Below are positions 8,624 to 18,982 of a stretch of 64,000 nucleotides of DNA, in pieces; the first letter of the stretch is position 1; each line of letters opens with the position of its first letter. Origin of the DNA: Sphingopyxis sp. FD7 (GTDB taxonomy: Bacteria; Pseudomonadota; Alphaproteobacteria; Sphingomonadales; Sphingomonadaceae); the NCBI RefSeq assembly GCF_003609835.1, contig NZ_AP017898.1, forward strand, positions 1,426,001-1,490,000. The letters run 5' to 3'. Below the pieces are notes generated by a model, which was given only the letters and a program-made list of their open reading frames with translations, was not told where the DNA came from and made no database searches. Both the position numbers and the translations under genes were made by a program.

Positions 8624-10690
8624 ATGCGTAACCTTCTCCTGACCAGCGCGCTCGCGCTCGCCGCCGCCCTTTCCTCCCCCGCCATGGCCCGCCCGATGAC
8701 CGAGGTAGACCTCGCGACGCTGAAGCGCGTCGCCGCACCCGCCGCATCGCCCGACGGGCGCTGGGTGGTTTTCCAGATGACCGAGACCGAGGCGGGCAGC
8801 TACAAGCGTTCGACCGGCCTCTGGCTCGTCGACCGTCATGCCAAAGGCGCCAAGCCGACCCCGATCGCCGACACCGCGGGCAAGAACGAAACCTCACCCG
8901 CCTTCGACAAGGACGGCATCCTCTATTTCCTCTCGAACGCTTCGGGCAAAAGCGAGGTGTGGCGCGTCGATCCCAAGGTCGGCGGCGCCGCGATGCAGGT
9001 TACCGACACCAGGGCCGATGTCGCGGGTTTCAAGATTTCGCCCGACGCGACGAAGCTGCTCGCCTGGGGCGACATCCCCAAGGAATGCACCGACTTCGGT
9101 TGCGAGGCGAAGGACAAGGGCGCGCTCGTCGGCCCCGGCAGCGGCCGACTTTACAAGGATGGCGTCGGCTTCGTCCGCCACTGGGACGAATGGGAAACGC
9201 CGGGCACCTACAGCCGCCCCTTCATCTTCAATCTGGAAGGCGGCAAGGCGACCGCTGCGCGCGCGGCCGATGCCGGGCTGGTCGGCGATACGCCGTCCAA
9301 ACCCTTTGGCGGCGGCGAGGAGCTGGCGTGGGGCGCCGACAGCCGCACCGTCTTTTTCACGCTGCGCAAGGCCGACCGGAACGAACCGATGTCGACCAAT
9401 CTCGACATCTATCACTGGCTCGTCGACAGCCGGATGATGCCGGTCAATCTGACCGCCGACAATCAGGCGACCGATACGCTGCCCACGCCGTCGCCCGACG
9501 GCAAGTGGCTCGCCTATGCCGCCATGGCGCGGCCGGGTTATGAATCCGACCGGCTGGTGCTGATGCTCCGCGACCTCGAAAGCGGGGAGACGCGGAAACT
9601 TACCGACGCATGGGATCGCTCGGTCGGTTCGATTGCCTGGGCTCCCGACGGCAAGTCGCTCTATGTGACCGCGCAGGACGTGCTCGAACATCCCATGTTC
9701 CGCGTCGATGTCGCAACGGGCAGCGTCGAGCGGCTGAAGGCCTCGCCCGAAGCGCTGGAGGGCAATATCGGCGACGTCACACCGCTCCCCGGCGGCGCGC
9801 TTCTCTATTCGCGCAACAGCGCGCTCGCGCCGACTGACCTGTTCGTGCGCGATGCCAGGGGCAAGGTCCGCCAGCTCACCAATGTCAACGCCGATCGCCT
9901 CGCCGAGTTCGATCCGGTGAAGCTCGAAAAAATCCGTTTTGCGGGCGCGAACGGCGACACGGTATGGGGCATGATTCTGAAGCCCGCGAATGTGGCCGAA
10001 AAGCTTCCGGTCGCCTTCATCGTTCATGGCGGCCCGCAGGGCAGCTTCGGCAACAGCTGGTCGACGCGCTGGAACCCGCGCCTGTTCGCGCAGCAGGGCT
10101 ATGGCGTCGTCACCGTCGATTTCCACGGTTCGACGGGTTACGGGCAGGCCTTCACCGACAGCATCAACCAGGATTGGGGCGGCAAGCCGCTCGAAGATCT
10201 GAAACTCGGCCTCGCCGCCGCGGGCGAACAGGATGCGCAGCTCGACGTCGCCAACGCCTGCGCGCTCGGCGCCTCCTATGGCGGTTATATGATGAACTGG
10301 ATCGCGGGGCAGTGGACCGACGGCTTCAAATGCCTCGTCCAGCACGATGGCGTCTTCGATCTCCGCGCGATGGCGTTCGAGACCGAGGAATTATGGTTCG
10401 ACGAATGGGATCATGGCGGCCCCTGGTGGGAACGCACCGACCCCGAAAAATGGAACCCGGTGAACCATGTCGCGAAGTGGAAGACCCCGATGCTCGTCAT
10501 CACCGGCGAAAAGGATTTCCGTATCCCCTACAGCCAGGGCCTCGCCGCCTTCACCGCACTCCAGCGCCGCGGCGTGCCGTCGCAATTGCTCGTCTTTCCC
10601 GACGAAAACCACTGGGTGCTGAAGGGCGCGAACAGCGTCCAGTGGCACCAGACGGTGTTCAACTGGCTGGGGCGGTATTTGAAGAAGTAA
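8624..10690 (+). CDS. S9-family (prolyl oligopeptidase / DPP-like) serine peptidase, exported
   Basis: A 688-residue protein with a signal peptide (residues 1-22, ending PAMA), a beta-propeller region with repeated SPDGKW-like blades (for example PDGRWVVF and [11 protein letters not shown]), and a C-terminal alpha/beta-hydrolase domain. The catalytic triad is clear: Ser551 in GASYGGY, Asp631 in GEKDFRIP and His663 in DENHW. These peptidases remove dipeptides or cleave short oligopeptides in the periplasm. It stands alone, with the valS gene 163 bp downstream beyond a palindromic repeat. Confidence 0.92.
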   Translation: MRNLLLTSALALAAALSSPAMARPMTEVDLATLKRVAAPAASPDGRWVVFQMTETEAGSYKRSTGLWLVDRHAKGAKPTPIADTAGKNETSPAFDKDGILYFLSNASGKSEVWRVDPKVGGAAMQVTDTRADVAGFKISPDATKLLAWGDIPKECTDFGCEAKDKGALVGPGSGRLYKDGVGFVRHWDEWETPGTYSRPFIFNLEGGKATAARAADAGLVGDTPSKPFGGGEELAWGADSRTVFFTLRKADRNEPMSTNLDIYHWLVDSRMMPVNLTADNQATDTLPTPSPDGKWLAYAAMARPGYESDRLVLMLRDLESGETRKLTDAWDRSVGSIAWAPDGKSLYVTAQDVLEHPMFRVDVATGSVERLKASPEALEGNIGDVTPLPGGALLYSRNSALAPTDLFVRDARGKVRQLTNVNADRLAEFDPVKLEKIRFAGANGDTVWGMILKPANVAEKLPVAFIVHGGPQGSFGNSWSTRWNPRLFAQQGYGVVTVDFHGSTGYGQAFTDSINQDWGGKPLEDLKLGLAAAGEQDAQLDVANACALGASYGGYMMNWIAGQWTDGFKCLVQHDGVFDLRAMAFETEELWFDEWDHGGPWWERTDPEKWNPVNHVAKWKTPMLVITGEKDFRIPYSQGLAAFTALQRRGVPSQLLVFPDENHWVLKGANSVQWHQTVFNWLGRYLKK

Positions 10691-10707
10691 GCAAGACCGT
10701 GTGCTCG

Positions 10708-10777
10708 CGCGAAGGCGGGAGCCCATCACCGGCCGGTGCAAGTTGGAACCGTCAGGATATGGGTTCCCGCCTTCGCG
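10708..10777. repeat. palindromic repeat (GCGAAGGCGGGA family)
   Basis: Arms CGCGAAGGCGGGAGCCCAT (10708-10726) and its inverted copy (10759-10777) differ at one base, around a 32-bp centre. It lies between the S9 peptidase stop and valS. The same family appears at 28934, 33464, 41170 and 58786 and is typical of REP-like sequences scattered through sphingomonad genomes. Confidence 0.85.
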
Positions 10778-10853
10778 GGGACACGCATGTGGTTGCAGCA
10801 CGGGCGCGTTCCCCCTTGCCGCGCCGCACCATGGCTGGCAAAGGCGCCCCGCT

Positions 10854-13658
10854 ATGCCGATGGAAAAAACCTTCGATCCCGCCGCCATCGAGGCGAAATG
10901 GGCCCAGGAATGGGAAAGCCGCGGGCTGTTCCGCCCGCACCGCCCCGACGCAACCCCCTTCACGATCGTCAACCCGCCGCCGAACGTCACCGGCGCGCTG
11001 CACATCGGCCATGCGCTCGACAATACGTTGCAGGACGTTCTGATCCGGTACGAGCGGCTGCGCGGCAAGGATGCTTTGTGGGTCGTCGGCACGGACCATG
11101 CCGGCATCGCGACGCAGATGGTCGTTGAGCGCCAGCTCAACGAGCGCCAGCAAAAGCGCACCGATTTCACCCGCGACGAATTCGTGGGCAAGGTGTGGGA
11201 ATGGAAGGCGGAGAGCGGCGGCCAGATCACCCGCCAGCTCCGTCGCCTCGGCTGCTCGATGGACTGGAGCCGCGAACAGTTCACGATGGACCCGCATTTC
11301 ACCAAGGCGGTGGTCAAGGTGTTCGTCGACCTGCACAAAAAGGGCCTGATCTACCGCGACAAGCGGCTGGTGAACTGGGATCCGAAGCTCAAGACCGCGA
11401 TCTCCGACCTCGAGGTCGAAACGCAAGAGGTGCAGGGCGGCTTCTGGCATTTCAAATATCCGCTCGCGGACGGCGTGACGCTCGATGACGGGCGCGACCA
11501 TATCGTGGTCGCGACGACGCGGCCCGAAACGATGCTCGCCGACATGGCGGTCGCCGTGCATCCGGACGATGAACGCTACAGGAGCGTGATCGGCAAGCAG
11601 GTCAAGCTGCCGATTACGGGCCGCCTTGTCCCGGTCGTCGCCGACGAGCACGCCGATCCCGAACTGGGCAGCGGTGCGGTGAAGATCACGCCGGGGCATG
11701 ATTTCAACGACTTCGAGGTCGGCAAGCGCGCGGGTTTCAAGCCCGCCGAAATGCTCAACATGCTCGACGGCGACGCGAACGTCGTCCAGACCGCCGACGG
11801 GCTGATACCGGACGAATATATCGGCCTCCACCGTTTCCGCCGCGACGGTATCGACGGCGCGCGCGAACTGGTCGTGCGGCGGATGAAGGAAGCGGGTTTC
11901 CTGATCCCGCACATCGACAAGGATGGGGGCGAGCACGACGCCGAGCCGCGCACGATCCAGACGCCCTTTGGCGACCGCGGCGGCGTGGTGATCGAACCCT
12001 GGCTTACCGACCAATGGTATGTCGACGCCAAAACGCTCGCGCAGCCGCCGATCCAGGCGGTGCGCGACGGGCGCATCCAGATTGTCCCCAAGACGTGGGA
12101 AAAGACCTTCTTCAACTGGATGGAGAATATCCAGCCCTGGTGCGTCTCGCGGCAATTATGGTGGGGGCACCGGATTCCGGCTTGGTATGGGCCTCGCCCT
12201 GATGAGCTGAACGGTTTCGGTTATAGCGATGCTCCGTGCTTTGTTGGTGAAACCGAAGAGGACGTGAGAGCAGAGGCGGCGTCAAAATATTGTGTTTCGC
12301 CGGATCGCGTGTTCTTCGCTGACAGTCCGGGGAAAGCGGGTGCTGTGTGGGTTGAGAACAGCATAAACGGCGATACCGTTGTGCTGTATCGAGACCCCGA
12401 CGTCCTAGACACCTGGTTCTCCTCCGCCCTCTGGCCCTTCGCGACGCTGGGCTGGCCCGAGAATAGCGAGCTTCTCAAACGCCACTATCCCAACGATGTC
12501 CTCATCTCGGGCTTCGACATCTTGTTCTTCTGGGATGCGCGCATGGCCATGCAGGGGATGGAGTTCATGGGCGAAGTCCCGTGGAAGACGCTCTATCTCC
12601 ACGGCCTCGTCCGCGCGCCCGACGGGCAGAAAATGTCGAAGTCGAAGGGCAATGTCGTCGATCCGATCGGGCTGATCGACCAATATGGCGCCGACGCGTT
12701 GCGCTTCTTCATGGCGGCGATGGAAAGCCAGGGCCGCGACATCAAGATGGATGACGCGCGCCTCGCGGGCTATCGCAATTTCGCGACCAAGCTGTGGAAC
12801 GCCGCGCGATTCTGCGAAGCCAACGGCATTTCGGCTTCGACCAGCCTCGAAGCCCCCACGGCGGCCCTGCCGGTCAATCGCTGGATCATCGGCGAGGTCG
12901 CGGACACCGTCGCCGCGATGGAAGCGGCCTTTGCCGCCTATCGCTTCGACGATGCCGCGAACGCAATCTACAGCTTCGCCTGGGATCGCTTCTGCGACTG
13001 GTATCTGGAGCTGATCAAGGGCGCGATTGACGACGAGACAAAGACCGTCGCCGGCTGGGTGCTCGACCAGATCCTCGTCATGCTCCACCCCTTCATGCCC
13101 TTCATCACCGAAGAGCTTTGGACGGGGCTTGGCGAGCGCGCGGACTATCCGCTGATTACGGCCAAATGGCCCGCACCGAATGCTGCGCGCGATGTCGGTG
13201 CCAGCGCCGACATCGACTGGCTGATCAAGTTGGTGAGCGAACTGCGCGCGGCCAAGGCCGAACTCGGCCTGCCCCCAGGCGCGCGCCTGACCGCGCATTT
13301 TCCGGCGGAGCTCAAGGATCGCGCCGACAAGCTGGCCGCGCAGCTCGACCGCCTCGCGCGTCTCCAAACCATCAGTTTCGACCCCGCCCCCGCGGGCGCC
13401 TCGGCGCAGCTCGTCGTCGAAGGCGAGACGATCACCGTTCCGCTCGAAGGCGTGATCGACATCGCCGCCGAGCGCGAGCGGCTGACCAAGGCGCTCGCCG
13501 CCGCAACGAAGGAGCGCGACAGCCTCGCCGGTCGGCTGGGCAACCCCTCTTTCGTCGAGCGCGCGAAGCCCGAAGCCGTTGAAAAGGCACGCGCCGACCA
13601 TGCCGCGAAGGAAGCCGAGGCCGACCGCCTGGCCGCCGCGCTCGCGCGTCTCGGCTAG
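10854..13658 (+). CDS. valS: valine--tRNA ligase
   Basis: A 934-residue class I synthetase that charges tRNA-Val. HIGH is at residues 50-53 within [16 protein letters not shown] and KMSKS at 593-597; the C-terminal coiled-coil arm is present ([15 protein letters not shown]). The start is MPMEKTFD at 10854; the second ATG at 10860 is an alternative. Residues about 446-517 (12190-12405), between IPAWY and [10 protein letters not shown], are unusual: the linker is about twice the length of the E. coli one, and its codons (AGA, ATA, CTA, TGT, GTT, GGT) differ sharply from the rest of the gene, suggesting a recombined patch. The frame stays open, so the enzyme should be intact. Confidence 0.95.
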   Translation: MPMEKTFDPAAIEAKWAQEWESRGLFRPHRPDATPFTIVNPPPNVTGALHIGHALDNTLQDVLIRYERLRGKDALWVVGTDHAGIATQMVVERQLNERQQKRTDFTRDEFVGKVWEWKAESGGQITRQLRRLGCSMDWSREQFTMDPHFTKAVVKVFVDLHKKGLIYRDKRLVNWDPKLKTAISDLEVETQEVQGGFWHFKYPLADGVTLDDGRDHIVVATTRPETMLADMAVAVHPDDERYRSVIGKQVKLPITGRLVPVVADEHADPELGSGAVKITPGHDFNDFEVGKRAGFKPAEMLNMLDGDANVVQTADGLIPDEYIGLHRFRRDGIDGARELVVRRMKEAGFLIPHIDKDGGEHDAEPRTIQTPFGDRGGVVIEPWLTDQWYVDAKTLAQPPIQAVRDGRIQIVPKTWEKTFFNWMENIQPWCVSRQLWWGHRIPAWYGPRPDELNGFGYSDAPCFVGETEEDVRAEAASKYCVSPDRVFFADSPGKAGAVWVENSINGDTVVLYRDPDVLDTWFSSALWPFATLGWPENSELLKRHYPNDVLISGFDILFFWDARMAMQGMEFMGEVPWKTLYLHGLVRAPDGQKMSKSKGNVVDPIGLIDQYGADALRFFMAAMESQGRDIKMDDARLAGYRNFATKLWNAARFCEANGISASTSLEAPTAALPVNRWIIGEVADTVAAMEAAFAAYRFDDAANAIYSFAWDRFCDWYLELIKGAIDDETKTVAGWVLDQILVMLHPFMPFITEELWTGLGERADYPLITAKWPAPNAARDVGASADIDWLIKLVSELRAAKAELGLPPGARLTAHFPAELKDRADKLAAQLDRLARLQTISFDPAPAGASAQLVVEGETITVPLEGVIDIAAERERLTKALAAATKERDSLAGRLGNPSFVERAKPEAVEKARADHAAKEAEADRLAAALARLG

Positions 13659-13759
13659 TCGGCGCGCGCCGCAGCTTTCGACCAAGGCGCGGGCGGCTTC
13701 GACTGGCGGCCCGCTGCACACTGGTCAGCGGGTCGCTTTTGGCGCTAGAAGCGGGGATA

Positions 13760-14932
13760 ATGAACGCCAATCTCCGCAAAGACGCGCTGCGCGACCAGCG
13801 CGCGAAAATGCTCGCGGCGGCACCCGACTGGCGCGCGTCGGACGCGCGCGTCAATCCGCGCGTCGCGATCGGGTCGATCCTCGCCATGTGGCTGATCTAT
13901 TTCCTCATCACGACCGGCCTCGCCATGCTGACCGGCGCAAGCGAACAATGGTCCTATGCCGGACGCCGCGCGATCGTCGTGGTTGCGGGCATCCTCTGCA
14001 CCTTCGTGCTCTATCAATTGCTCCAGCGCGCGCAGCCGCGCAGCTTCGGTGCGCGGCTCGCCGCGGCGCTCGGCGCGGCGGTGCCGCTCGTCGTCCTTTA
14101 CGCCAGCATCAACCTGTTCGTCTTCTTCTACTGGTTCCCGGCGCCCGACAGCGCCAAGGTCATCGAAGAGGTGCAGTCGAAGTTCCCGGTGGCGTGGGAA
14201 ATGGTGCTGATCCTCGACAGCTCGATCCGCTGGTATTTCTTTTTCGCCGTGTGGGCCGCGCTCTATGTCGCTTTCGGCTATGCGAACGAGATGCGCGCGG
14301 TCGAACGCCGCGCCAATCATTTCCGCATGGAGGCCAAGAATGCGCAGCTCCGCGCGCTCCATTACCAGGTCAATCCGCATTTCCTGTTCAACACGCTGAA
14401 CTCGCTCTCCACGCTCGTGCTCAAGGGCTCGAAGAGCGAGGCCGAGACGATGATCATGAACCTGTCGTCCTTCCTGCGCTCAAGCCTCGCGGTCGATCCC
14501 GAGCAGCTCGTCAGTCTCGACGAGGAAATCGCACTCCAGCGCCTTTATCTCGACATCGAGCAGGCGCGCTTTCCGGACCGGTTGCAGGTCGAGGTGTCGA
14601 TGCCCGACGAGCTCAAACATGCGTGCGTACCGGTGCTGATCCTGCAACCGATCATCGAAAATGCGATCAAATATGGCGTGTCGCCCAGCAAGGGCAAAAT
14701 CGCGATTCGCCTGCAAGCCAGCGCCGAATATGGCCTGCTCGTCTTGCGCATCGAGAATGACATCGACCCCAGGGCGCCGGTGCCGACGTCGGGAACCGGC
14801 CTCGGCCTCGGCAATGTTCGCGAGCGCTTGCTGACCCGCTATGGCCCCGCGGCCGGGTGCGAATGGGGCAAATCGGACAATGGCGGCTTTGTCGTTTCGC
14901 TATGGCTGCCGCTGGCACGGGAGGCTTGCTGA
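13760..14932 (+). CDS. LytS/YehU-type sensor histidine kinase
   Basis: A 390-residue membrane histidine kinase. Four hydrophobic segments occupy roughly residues 35-175, followed by the His_kinase domain with HYQVNPHFLFNTLNSLSTL (putative phospho-His207) and a C-terminal ATPase domain with PIIENAIKYG and GTGLGLGNVRERL. It overlaps the response regulator gene by one base (TGATG), so the two are translationally coupled and form a two-component system. The signal is unknown. Start at MNANLRK after GCGGGGATA. Confidence 0.9.
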   Translation: MNANLRKDALRDQRAKMLAAAPDWRASDARVNPRVAIGSILAMWLIYFLITTGLAMLTGASEQWSYAGRRAIVVVAGILCTFVLYQLLQRAQPRSFGARLAAALGAAVPLVVLYASINLFVFFYWFPAPDSAKVIEEVQSKFPVAWEMVLILDSSIRWYFFFAVWAALYVAFGYANEMRAVERRANHFRMEAKNAQLRALHYQVNPHFLFNTLNSLSTLVLKGSKSEAETMIMNLSSFLRSSLAVDPEQLVSLDEEIALQRLYLDIEQARFPDRLQVEVSMPDELKHACVPVLILQPIIENAIKYGVSPSKGKIAIRLQASAEYGLLVLRIENDIDPRAPVPTSGTGLGLGNVRERLLTRYGPAAGCEWGKSDNGGFVVSLWLPLAREAC

Positions 14933-15663
14933 TGCTTCAGACCTTGCGCACATTGATCGTCGATGACGAGCCGCTCGCGATCGAGCGGCTTCAGATCCTT
15001 GCCGGGCAACAGGATGGGATTTCGCTCGTCGGCACCGCGAGCGACGGCGCCTCGGCGCTACGCATGGTCGATGCGCTCGCGCCCGACCTGCTGCTCTGCG
15101 ACATCGCCATGCCCGACCTCAACGGGTTGGAGGTGGCGGCGGCGATCGAGCGGCTCGACAATCCGCCCGCGATCGTCTTCGTTACCGCCTTCGATCGCTA
15201 CGCCGTTGCGGCGTTCGAGGTCGCGGCGGTCGACTATCTGCTGAAACCCGTTGCCCCCGACCGGCTGGCGCGCGCCTTGTCGCGCGTACGCGAATGGCGC
15301 GCGGCCGAGCGCGCTCCGGCGCAGAAGAGCAAGTGGATCACCGAATTCTGGGTCCAGAATCGCGGCGAGATGCTGCGCATCGATGCGGCGCAGGTCGATC
15401 TGATCGAAGCCGAACGCGACTATATGCGCCTGCACGTCGGTGCGCGCAGCTGGCTGATCCATCAGACGATCAAATCGTTGGAAGCGCGGATGAACCCCGA
15501 TCAGTTCATGCGTATCCATCGGTCGAAGATGATCCGGCGGGACGGCATCGTCGGGCTGAAACATCATGGCGACGGCGCGTGGAGCGTCGACCTGGGCGAA
15601 GGCGGCGTGCACCGCATCGGCCGCACCTATCTGCACGATGTAAAGGCGATCATGCACGCCTGA
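14932..15663 (+). CDS. LytTR-family response regulator
   Basis: A 243-residue regulator: receiver domain with VDDEP near residue 10, phospho-acceptor Asp57 in LLLCDIAMPDLNG and Lys in LLKPVAP, then a LytTR DNA-binding domain (about residues 140-243) with LIEAERDYMRLHV, FMRIHRSKMI and RRDGI. LytTR proteins bind paired 9-12 bp direct repeats upstream of target genes; no obvious target site was identified in the window. Partner of the upstream LytS-type kinase, with which it overlaps. Confidence 0.92.
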   Translation: MLQTLRTLIVDDEPLAIERLQILAGQQDGISLVGTASDGASALRMVDALAPDLLLCDIAMPDLNGLEVAAAIERLDNPPAIVFVTAFDRYAVAAFEVAAVDYLLKPVAPDRLARALSRVREWRAAERAPAQKSKWITEFWVQNRGEMLRIDAAQVDLIEAERDYMRLHVGARSWLIHQTIKSLEARMNPDQFMRIHRSKMIRRDGIVGLKHHGDGAWSVDLGEGGVHRIGRTYLHDVKAIMHA

Positions 15664-15664
15664 A

Positions 15665-15697
15665 AAGGCGACCATGCCGCCTGGGCATGGCCGCCTT
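15665..15697. terminator. bidirectional hairpin terminator between convergent genes
   Basis: Fourteen-base arms AAGGCGACCATGCC / GGCATGGCCGCCTT (one wobble pair) around a 5-nt loop start two bases past the LytTR stop and end about 25 bp before the stop of the convergent UrcA gene. Position and stability fit a shared terminator; there is no clear U-tract. Confidence 0.6.
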
Positions 15698-15721
15698 CAC
15701 AAATGATCGCAAGGGACGCGA

Positions 15722-16081
15722 TCAGGGTGCGGCGGCGATCACGAGCCGCCCGGCCTCGGCGTAGCGTGCGCCATTACCGTTGAATAGTTCGGCCAGCTTG
15801 ATCTCGGCGTCGGCCATCGCCGATTTTTCGCAACGGATCGCGATGGCGCGCTCGTGGAGCGGCTGACGGTAATGCGGTCGGCTGCCGCACACCTTTTGCA
15901 CCGCATATTTGACGCGCGTTGTCAGCGATTCGCGGCCGTCTTCGGTTGCAAGGTTGAGATCATCGTAGCGCACGATAGTCGTTCGCCGTTCGCCCTCTTC
16001 GTCGACGGCGGCGGCCGCGGGGACCGCAAGGCCGGTCAGCGCCATCGGCGCCGCCAGCAGGATGAAATTAAGGTTCGCCAT
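15722..16081 (-). CDS. UrcA family protein
   Basis: A 119-residue exported protein: signal peptide about residues 1-24 (ending PAAAA), then the UrcA pattern with RYDDLNLATEDGRESLTTRV and two conserved cysteines (VCGSR, IRCEKSA) that likely form a disulfide. UrcA proteins are small periplasmic proteins of unknown function frequent in sphingomonads. RBS GGACTCCCCC is weak; the ATG at 16081 is chosen because it begins the signal peptide. Confidence 0.75.
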   Translation of the reverse strand: MANLNFILLAAPMALTGLAVPAAAAVDEEGERRTTIVRYDDLNLATEDGRESLTTRVKYAVQKVCGSRPHYRQPLHERAIAIRCEKSAMADAEIKLAELFNGNGARYAEAGRLVIAAAP

Positions 16082-16306
16082 GGGGGAGTCCTCTCGCAGG
16101 GGGATCGGATGCGGGATACGAAGCGCCCGGACCGGGGAGACCGAGGCCCTCCGCATCCCGCAGCCTTGGAATGGCGCATTTGCTCCGTTCGATCATCCCG
16201 GGTTCGACCGGATCGGTGGGCACGTCGATCAGACCGACCAATGGCATCCGGTCATCGACGAATGGCCGACGGCACGGTAATTTCGTGACACAATTCTTGC
16301 ATCCCG

Positions 16307-16834
16307 GTGACAAAGCGACCATTTTTTGTCATTGTGAAGAAATTATCTTACCGAACGACTCGAAAAGTCGAAAGCGCGCTGTTCCGCGGCGTGCTGCTGG
16401 TCGGCGTGGGCGTCCTGTGCGGTGCGCTTCTGGGCAACATGGCCGCAGGGAAGCGGTTAAGCCGTGACACGGCCGACATCCCGATGTCCTACACGGCGCT
16501 CAGCGCCAACCCCGATGCGGCCGCGACTCCCCTGATCGAACCCGCCCCGTGTCGCGCCTGTCCCGACAGCTATGGCGTCGCGGCGCGCCTCCGCGCTGAC
16601 CGCGAACAGCGCGCGAACGGCGCGTTCCGCGCGCTGGGGGCCGTCGAACCGGCGATCGACGACGCCCACGCCGAGGAAAATTATCGATATGGCGGCAGTT
16701 TCCCGAATCTCGCGCCGCTATCGTCCGCGTCAGCCATCGAACCTCCCGCCTCGACACAGGATGGCGAGACTGATCGGGATACGGAACGCCCCGCCCGCAC
16801 CGATGCGCCCGATTTTATTGCGGAGGCGCCTTGA
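16307..16834 (+). CDS. hypothetical single-pass membrane protein
   Basis: Not recognised. A 175-residue protein with a basic N-terminus, one membrane segment (about residues 28-46, GVLLVGVGVLCGALLG) and a polar, low-complexity exterior containing CRACPDSYG (a CxxC) and a Thr/Asp/Glu-rich tail. The GTG at 16307 or the in-frame GTG at 16334 (giving MKKLSYRT) could be the start. It has no same-strand partner; the next gene is convergent and overlaps its 3' end by 20 bp. Confidence 0.55.
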   Translation: MTKRPFFVIVKKLSYRTTRKVESALFRGVLLVGVGVLCGALLGNMAAGKRLSRDTADIPMSYTALSANPDAAATPLIEPAPCRACPDSYGVAARLRADREQRANGAFRALGAVEPAIDDAHAEENYRYGGSFPNLAPLSSASAIEPPASTQDGETDRDTERPARTDAPDFIAEAP

Positions 16835-17216
16835 CCGGCGGCGCGCAGCGCGTCTTGTCGCCAGCCTTGCATGCAGCGACGTCGGCTTCCCACTTCATCC
16901 GCTCCTCGGCCGACATTGCGGCAAGACGCGCCTTTTCGGCCTCATAGGCAGCGGTTTCCTCGGCAAAGACTTGCTGGTCGTGCGCGACCTGCTGCGCCGC
17001 CGCCGAGACTTCCTGCGTATAGAGGACGTTATCGCTCCGCGCCCGCGCCGCTTGCTCCGCGTTGAGGCGTGCGGTGTTGGCCCGCTCTTCGGCCGTGGTG
17101 CCGTCGGGCAATTTCTGTTGGGCCGCGGGCGGCGCGTCGGCGGCCTGATGCGCGGCGGCCTGACCGGCGGCCAGCAGCGCCAGGGCAAATGAAACGGTCA
17201 ATATCGTCCGGGTCAT
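16815..17216 (-). CDS. hypothetical exported protein with Ala/Glu-rich coiled region
   Basis: Not recognised. A 133-residue protein with a clear signal peptide (MTRTILTVSFALALLAAGQAA region) and a strong RBS (GAAGGAGACG). The mature part is rich in Ala, Glu and Gln and predicted helical, with two cysteines near the C-terminus (ACKAGDKTRCAPP) that could pair. It is probably periplasmic. Its 3' end overlaps that of the convergent hypothetical gene. Confidence 0.6.
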   Translation of the reverse strand: MTRTILTVSFALALLAAGQAAAHQAADAPPAAQQKLPDGTTAEERANTARLNAEQAARARSDNVLYTQEVSAAAQQVAHDQQVFAEETAAYEAEKARLAAMSAEERMKWEADVAACKAGDKTRCAPPVKAPPQ

Positions 17217-17345
17217 CGAAACGTCTCCTTCGATCCACAGCTCTGCTCCAACGCGCCAGCTCGCGCCGCGTTCCGGCCGCGATTTGACCTCGCGTCGGCC
17301 AGTCGTCATGCTGGGCCCCTTCCTTCTGCGCGATCGGACCCGCAT

Positions 17346-18878
17346 TTGCCAGCCCCGACGAAATATCCACTCAACCGGCCCGTCTTTTTCGTCCCGCTCG
17401 CGGTCCTGCTCGCCGCCGTGTTGTTTAGCCTGTGGCAGGGCGCGACGGTCGTGGCCGTCGAAACGGCGATCAACGATTGGATACTGCACCATTTTTCGCC
17501 GCTCTTCGCCTGGGCGGGCATCGTTTTCCTCGCGCTGCTGCTGATCGTGGCGCTGTCGCCGCTCGGCGGCCGCATTGTCGGCGGGGCGCAGGCGACGCCG
17601 ATCCTGACACGCTGGCGCTGGTTTGCCGTCACCCTCTGCACAACGATCGCCACCGGCATCCTGTTCTGGGGCGCCGCCGAGCCGCTGTTCCATCTCAACG
17701 CCCCGCCCGCGATGCCGGGGATCACGCCGGGCAGCAACGCCGCCGCGGCCTTCGCCATGTCGACGATGTTCCTTCACTGGACGCTGACGCCTTATGCCAT
17801 TTACACCGTTGCCGGCCTTGCCTTCGCGCTCGTCTATTACGACCGCCGCGAACCCTTCAGCCTTTCGTCGCTTTTCGTGCCGCTTATCGGACCGCGCGCG
17901 CACGGCGCCGCGGGCACCGCGATCGACATCGTCTGCCTGTTCGCGCTCGTCGCCGGCATGGCCGCTTCGCTCGGCGCGGGCGTGCTCGCGCTCGCGGGCG
18001 GAATCGAGGGACTGTCGAGTTTCGCGGGTGGCGCGCCGCTGCGCTGGGGTATCGCCGCGGCGATCGTCGCCACTTTCGTCATTTCGGCGGCGCTGGGTCT
18101 TCAGCGCGGCATTGCGCGATTGTCGCTCCTCAACATCTGGCTGTTCCTCGGCGTGTTGCTGTTCGTCGTCGTCAGCGGTCCCGCCGCGCGCCTTCCCGCA
18201 CTCGGCCTGGCGGGCGCCACCGACTATGCCGCAACCTTCGTGCCGCGCAGCCTCGGCATCGACGTTGATCGCGACTGGCACCAACAATGGACAATCTTCA
18301 ACTGGGCCAACTGGTTCGCCTGGGCGCCGGTCACCGCGCTGTTCCTCGGCCGCCTTGCGGTAGGCTACAGCATCCGCGCCTTCATCCTCGTCAACCTGCT
18401 GCTGCCCGCGCTGTTCGGCGCGGTTTGGATGATTGTCATCGCCGGAACGACGATCATCCTCGACCAGCAATCGGGCGGCGGTCTTTACACCCTCCTGACC
18501 AGCGCCGGTCCCGATCCGCTTCTCTATCACCTGTTCAGCGAACTCGGCGGGGGCCTGCCCGTTCTCGTGCTGCTGATCGGCGCGATTTTCATTTCCTATG
18601 TGACGGCAGCCGACAGCAATGTCTCGGCGATGAGCGCGCTTTCGACGCATGGCATATCGCCCGAAACGCCCGAAGCGCCGCTCGCGGTCAAGATCGCATG
18701 GGGGATTACCGTCGGGCTGGTCGCGACCATTCTCGTCGCATCGTCGGGGATCGACGGCATCCGCATGATGTCGGTCCTCGGCGGCTTTCCCGCGCTGTTC
18801 ATCATCCTCGGCGCCGCGATGTCGTTGGCCGTCATGACGATGGAACGCCGACCGGCCGTTGCCTCGACGGATCGCTGA
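17346..18878 (+). CDS. BCCT-family transporter (choline/betaine/carnitine type)
   Basis: A 510-residue transporter with twelve hydrophobic segments and BCCT landmarks: [29 protein letters not shown] and the tryptophan-rich helix [14 protein letters not shown]. Members move quaternary ammonium compounds using Na+ or H+ gradients, or exchange them. No in-frame ATG or GTG precedes the first helix, so the TTG at 17346 ([12 protein letters not shown]) is taken as the start; this is less certain. The C-terminal tail is short, which argues against strong osmosensing as in BetP. No choline-oxidation genes lie nearby. Confidence 0.85.
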   Translation: MPAPTKYPLNRPVFFVPLAVLLAAVLFSLWQGATVVAVETAINDWILHHFSPLFAWAGIVFLALLLIVALSPLGGRIVGGAQATPILTRWRWFAVTLCTTIATGILFWGAAEPLFHLNAPPAMPGITPGSNAAAAFAMSTMFLHWTLTPYAIYTVAGLAFALVYYDRREPFSLSSLFVPLIGPRAHGAAGTAIDIVCLFALVAGMAASLGAGVLALAGGIEGLSSFAGGAPLRWGIAAAIVATFVISAALGLQRGIARLSLLNIWLFLGVLLFVVVSGPAARLPALGLAGATDYAATFVPRSLGIDVDRDWHQQWTIFNWANWFAWAPVTALFLGRLAVGYSIRAFILVNLLLPALFGAVWMIVIAGTTIILDQQSGGGLYTLLTSAGPDPLLYHLFSELGGGLPVLVLLIGAIFISYVTAADSNVSAMSALSTHGISPETPEAPLAVKIAWGITVGLVATILVASSGIDGIRMMSVLGGFPALFIILGAAMSLAVMTMERRPAVASTDR

Positions 18879-18956
18879 CCCAAGGGGCACATTGCCGCCG
18901 CGCGGCGCGCGTCCTATCTAAGCGGCGAAGCGGTATAGACCGCCCTTGCGTCTTTA

Positions 18957-18971
18957 GAACAAATCTGGAAC
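18957..18971. promoter_or_regulatory. LexA (SOS) box upstream of uvrA
   Basis: GAAC-AAATCTG-GAAC, the complement of the alphaproteobacterial LexA site GTTC-N7-GTTC, ends 11 bp before the uvrA ATG. The half-sites are perfect and the 7-bp spacing is exact. A repressor here would cover the promoter or start region of uvrA, consistent with SOS induction of nucleotide excision repair. Confidence 0.75.
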
Positions 18972-18982
18972 ATACCGCCTCC

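Noticed and set aside
10752..12155. Long minus-strand frame opposite valS
   Set aside because: Shadow of valS codon usage; no start signal or family similarity.
16815..18890. Long minus-strand frame covering the BCCT gene
   Set aside because: Only its last 133 codons (from 17216) have a ribosome binding site and signal peptide; the rest is antisense to a conserved transporter gene.
18287..18982. N-terminal extension of UvrA by 232 codons
   Set aside because: It overlaps the BCCT gene in another frame and lacks UvrA similarity; the family start [10 protein letters not shown] at 18983 is clear.
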